This document shows positions 62,316 through 64,000 of a DNA stretch of 64,000 bases, piece by piece. The notes beneath the pieces were generated by a model, which searched no databases, was not told the DNA's origin, and saw nothing but the letters and a program-made list of their open reading frames with translations. Both the position numbers and the translations under genes were made by a program. Location: assembly GCF_963678635.1 (NCBI RefSeq), contig NC_087068.1, positions 22,966,388 through 23,030,387 of the forward strand. The letters are read 5' to 3'. Position 1 is the stretch's first letter, and every line of letters starts with the position of its first letter. This DNA comes from Symsagittifera roscoffensis (Eukaryota; Xenacoelomorpha; Acoela; Convolutidae).

Positions 62316-62780
62316 ATGTCATTCAAAATCTAAGAAACAAACAAACAATGGTTTTACACAACTGTGAAATAGATAACAAAAAATACGATCTTTTAATCAC
62401 ACCTCATACACAAACAGTTGGATATATTAGAACAAAACGACTAACAAAAAAAAAGAAAAATAATAAACAAACAAAGACAAATCACACGAAAAAGATTTTC
62501 AAAAAAAAACGCATTTTCAGAATCAGAAGCCAGCAATTTAGATGAACTCTATAAATTAAAAGAATCAATTGATAAAAATTGTCCCATTCACGATCAATTA
62601 TATTTTTTCGACTCAGAAACAACTTCAAATTCATCAAAAAGAGGAAAAAGAAGAATAAAAAAGCAATATAAACACAAACCAGTACACTTGTATAATTGGA
62701 ATCAACCAATTAGACACATCGATAGTTATATATTAACAGTCATTAAACGAAAAAATGAGCCACAGCCACACTCAAAGTGA
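62316..62780 (+). pseudogene. Broken counterpart of the 155-aa ORF
   Basis: Aligns with 39054-39521, but a 1-nt loss gives a stop at the sixth codon, and a 1-nt gain in an A-run near 62446-62455 shifts the later part. A downstream ATG at 62348 restores the HNCEIDNKKYDL segment but ends early, at 62545. Either this copy is damaged or the 155-aa ORF is dispensable. Confidence 0.6.
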
Positions 62781-64000
62781 CGATAGTCCAGATGATGAAG
62801 AGGCTTACCCCTTCCTCATAGATGCACCCGATAATAGAGGGCAGCATGACTTTTGCAAGAATTTACTCCCAAATTTGTTTGAACCCGGAATCAGCCCATG
62901 CAAAGTAGAATTCCCAGATGTAAAAATCAAAAGACAAATTATTGAACATTATCTGAAAGATATATGTAATTTAACACAACAATACGGAATCTACACCATA
63001 GAATTCAGCACACCAAATCCGAATCACCGCAAATATGTAATTCAAACAGACGATCTTGAATTAGAATTTTCAAAAGTATTCTTAGAATATATTAAAAGCA
63101 TACAATATCATAATTCGCAAGGAGCAAACTCCATATTCACTAACGAAGTTTTTGCAATAATATATAGCTATATTTCAATATTAGAAAAAACAGAATTTAA
63201 AAGTATCTCACCAACTGAGACATCCAAACATACAAAAGTACGACAAGAAATCACATTATTTTCAACTTTTCTTCATATAATCAAAGAAAATTTCACTAAA
63301 GACGAAGTTTCACAACACACAAAACATGACTTACAAAAAATTTTGGCATGGTTTACAATAGATTATTTCACACATAATATAGACTTAATTTCACAAGCAA
63401 GAAAAAATTTCAGACCTCAAAATCCAAACGATGATACTGCCATCACAGAACAGTCAGACTACGTTTGGGACCCTGAATGGTCTCATCATGCATTTATAAA
63501 TATCCCACAATCAACCTCAAGTCAACCAATAAGTACAATATCTTATCAAAGAGATTATGTGAGAGTAGTACCACTGACCATTGATGCAACACCATTAAAC
63601 TACAATACAATTTTACCTGATACGCGAAATAACAGTTTAAATTCGACCGTCATACACAATGAAAACCTTAATGGAACTAGGAATCATACACAACAAAATA
63701 TCCAAACACCATCACACTTTTTAAATGAAGAAATCGTCCAAACAACAACAACTACACAACAAAGCATTTCACCGATACGTCCAAATTTAACAACACCAAA
63801 AAATACAAACACTTTACTAGCACAAGTAACCTTACAATCAACCGTTAAACCTTCGGTTGCTCCAAAATATTCACAAATGGATTATCAAACATATAGACCT
63901 ATGACAGTACCGTCAAAAACACGAAGAACGTTCACAAGAAACACTTTTGCAGAACACAATTATAATTACGCACATTCATCAAAAACAAACTATCCCCCAC
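62755..64000 (+). CDS. gag: Gag of the second element, 5' part (at least 415 codons, open to window end)
   Basis: ATG at 62755, in the same context as the gag start of the complete element. The frame reads SHSHTQSDDSPDDEEAYPFL and then closely follows the first copy through landmarks FEPGISPCK, FPDVKIKRQII, NSIFTNEVFAIIYSYISILE, QSDYVWDPEWSHHAF and STVKPSVAPKYS, with no stop codon before the window ends. Most differences are conservative or silent, and one extra Thr codon keeps frame. This implies that Gag was maintained while the upstream basic ORF was not. The zinc knuckle and protease would lie beyond the window. Confidence 0.85.
   Translation, partial: MSHSHTQSDDSPDDEEAYPFLIDAPDNRGQHDFCKNLLPNLFEPGISPCKVEFPDVKIKRQIIEHYLKDICNLTQQYGIYTIEFSTPNPNHRKYVIQTDDLELEFSKVFLEYIKSIQYHNSQGANSIFTNEVFAIIYSYISILEKTEFKSISPTETSKHTKVRQEITLFSTFLHIIKENFTKDEVSQHTKHDLQKILAWFTIDYFTHNIDLISQARKNFRPQNPNDDTAITEQSDYVWDPEWSHHAFINIPQSTSSQPISTISYQRDYVRVVPLTIDATPLNYNTILPDTRNNSLNSTVIHNENLNGTRNHTQQNIQTPSHFLNEEIVQTTTTTQQSISPIRPNLTTPKNTNTLLAQVTLQSTVKPSVAPKYSQMDYQTYRPMTVPSKTRRTFTRNTFAEHNYNYAHSSKTNYPP

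Larger units (their letters stand above)
60673..64000 (+). mobile_element. Second, diverged member of the same LTR retrotransposon (5' part, runs off window)
   Basis: The LTR is 60673-61068 (396 bp). It starts TGCAACCTGATC, lacks 14 bp present in the complete element (after CCGGCCG), and carries scattered substitutions. PBS TGGTGCGACC is at 61071-61080. The leader, both hairpin pairs, the 77-codon ORF and gag follow in the same order and orientation as in the complete element. The 3' part and target duplication lie outside the window. It is a separate insertion, older or from a different subfamily. Confidence 0.88.

Overview
The window is AT-rich nuclear DNA from an invertebrate animal. The evidence is GT-AG introns in a Cys-loop receptor gene, a cholinesterase/carboxylesterase-type exon, LINE and hAT-type repeats, and a retrovirus-like LTR element. 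I cannot name the phylum. A Ty3/gypsy element with an envelope-like gene and a very short intron would fit, for example, a larvacean or a nematode, but this is only a guess. Host genes are sparse and most of the window is repeat-derived.

Layout. 0.3-0.74 kb: an esterase exon, then a 200-N assembly gap. 2.4-9.9 kb: two decayed LINE copies and their shared 3' flanks, which look like a rearranged duplication. 10.7-14.9 kb (minus): a complete four-exon Cys-loop ligand-gated channel of 455 residues, reconstructed here from splice sites that keep frame. 15-25 kb: hAT-like MITEs, copies of a ~0.5 kb repeat family (called R here), minisatellite DNA, and one exon of a secreted Cys-rich protein (minus, 19.0-19.4 kb). 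25.4-32.5 kb (plus): gene A, a five-exon, 322-residue single-pass membrane protein with a dense CC-rich ectodomain. 36.4-60.2 kb (minus): gene B, a paralogue of gene A in the opposite, tail-to-tail orientation. An intron of gene B has received an 18.9 kb LTR retrotransposon on the opposite strand.

The retroelement (37,392-56,306) has two 410 bp LTRs that look identical, a TACG target duplication, a primer-binding site and a 1.2 kb leader. The leader carries a conserved 77-codon ORF and paired hairpins. It is followed by a basic 155-aa ORF, gag-protease, and pol reached through a probable -1 frameshift at AAATTTT. Next come a small two-exon hydrophobic protein (44-nt intron), a 378-codon Pro/Ser/Gln-rich ORF with no ATG, an 872-aa envelope-like glycoprotein and a 601-aa ORF of unknown function. 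The last two overlap by ATGA. The coding strand is strongly A-rich and G-poor. A second, diverged member begins at 60,673 and runs off the window. Its gag frame is open for at least 415 codons, whereas its copy of the 155-aa ORF is shifted.

The most unusual content is this large retrovirus-like element with four uncharacterised reading frames and conserved leader structures, together with the inverted pair of CC-rich membrane-protein genes, one carrying the element in an intron. All statements come from reading the sequence by eye. No alignments or database searches were run.
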